NCBI RefSeq assembly: GCF_014648575.1
Contig: NZ_BMRJ01000001.1
Span: 1,605,758-1,656,708 of the forward strand
Length of the DNA stretch: 50,951 bases
Source: Agromyces mediolanus
GTDB taxonomy: Bacteria > Actinomycetota > Actinomycetes > Actinomycetales > Microbacteriaceae
Direction of reading: 5' to 3'
Part shown: positions 50,887 to 50,951 of the stretch, piece by piece
Numbering within the stretch: position 1 is the stretch's first letter
Layout of the letters: each line of letters starts with the position of its first letter
Position numbers and translations under genes: made by a program
Notes under the pieces: model-generated
Seen by the model: the letters and a program-made list of their open reading frames with translations, nothing else
Told to the model about the DNA's origin: nothing
Databases searched by the model: none

Positions 50887-50951
50887 CGCGAGCACGCCGC
50901 CGCGTCGGGCGCGGAGCGCGGATGACTCGGCCCGGCGTCGGGGGGCGCCCC

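Overview
The window is one contiguous stretch of a very GC-rich (about 70%), gene-dense chromosome. Codon use, GTG/TTG starts, 4-nt ATGA/GTGA gene overlaps, the order prfB...ftsE-ftsX-smpB-ssrA, a DUF3039 protein and an actinobacterial Tad cluster point to a high-GC actinomycete, most likely family Microbacteriaceae (inference; no 16S present). I find 52 protein genes, one tRNA and one tmRNA, no insertion sequence, no CRISPR array and no gene-free stretch above 300 bases. The longest gap without a gene (17137-17417, 281 nt) is a divergent promoter region.

Layout. 1-1569: end of a membrane-anchored HtrA-type protease. 1673-5876: cell-surface polymer genes (two GT2 glycosyltransferases, a CDP-alcohol phosphotransferase, a CDP-glycerol glycerophosphotransferase). 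5898-11122: a type III-like restriction-modification system (Res, Mod, divergent HTH regulator). 11156-14121: two unknown proteins and threonine synthase. 14144-17136: TagGH-like polymer exporter, an ECF S component and a LicC-like nucleotidyltransferase, which probably belong with the 1673-5876 genes. 17418-20617: ABC exporter whose ATPase carries a histone-H1-like N-terminal extension. 20665-25634: DUF3039, pncB, murI-rph-rdgB operon, CDF metal exporter. 25631-30542: MarR-type regulator pair with paired operators, DedA protein, heme oxygenase behind an iron box, LLM oxidoreductase, and a copper-linked pair ending in YcnI. 30634-35516: tRNA-Leu and a minimal Tad/Flp secretion-pilus locus. 35544-39807: two coupled unknown genes, a PPOX protein, an MFS transporter, a DUF3592-like membrane protein. 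39893-47636: prfB, then a TetR-amidohydrolase-NhaC insert, then ftsE-ftsX and smpB. 47739-50886: PTP phosphatase, SIMPL protein, ssrA (tmRNA) and a membrane protein.

Recurring signals. About 18 genes have a TANNNT hexamer (usually TAGGCT) ending 6-10 nt before the start codon with no room for a ribosome-binding site, which suggests leaderless transcription on a large scale. Operon-internal starts instead use GGAGG-type sites or 4-nt overlaps. The 10-mer GAGGCATCCG occurs eight times (both strands), far above base-composition expectation. Several intergenic regions carry exact palindromes next to their presumed regulator genes (HTH, MarR, TetR, iron box). No feature is a clear new system. The most promising leads are the three-palindrome TetR control region, the Tad locus with a pilin lacking the Glu5 motif and a start-codon or frame anomaly in its TadE gene, the abundant 10-mer, and the two unknown translationally coupled genes at 35544-37096.
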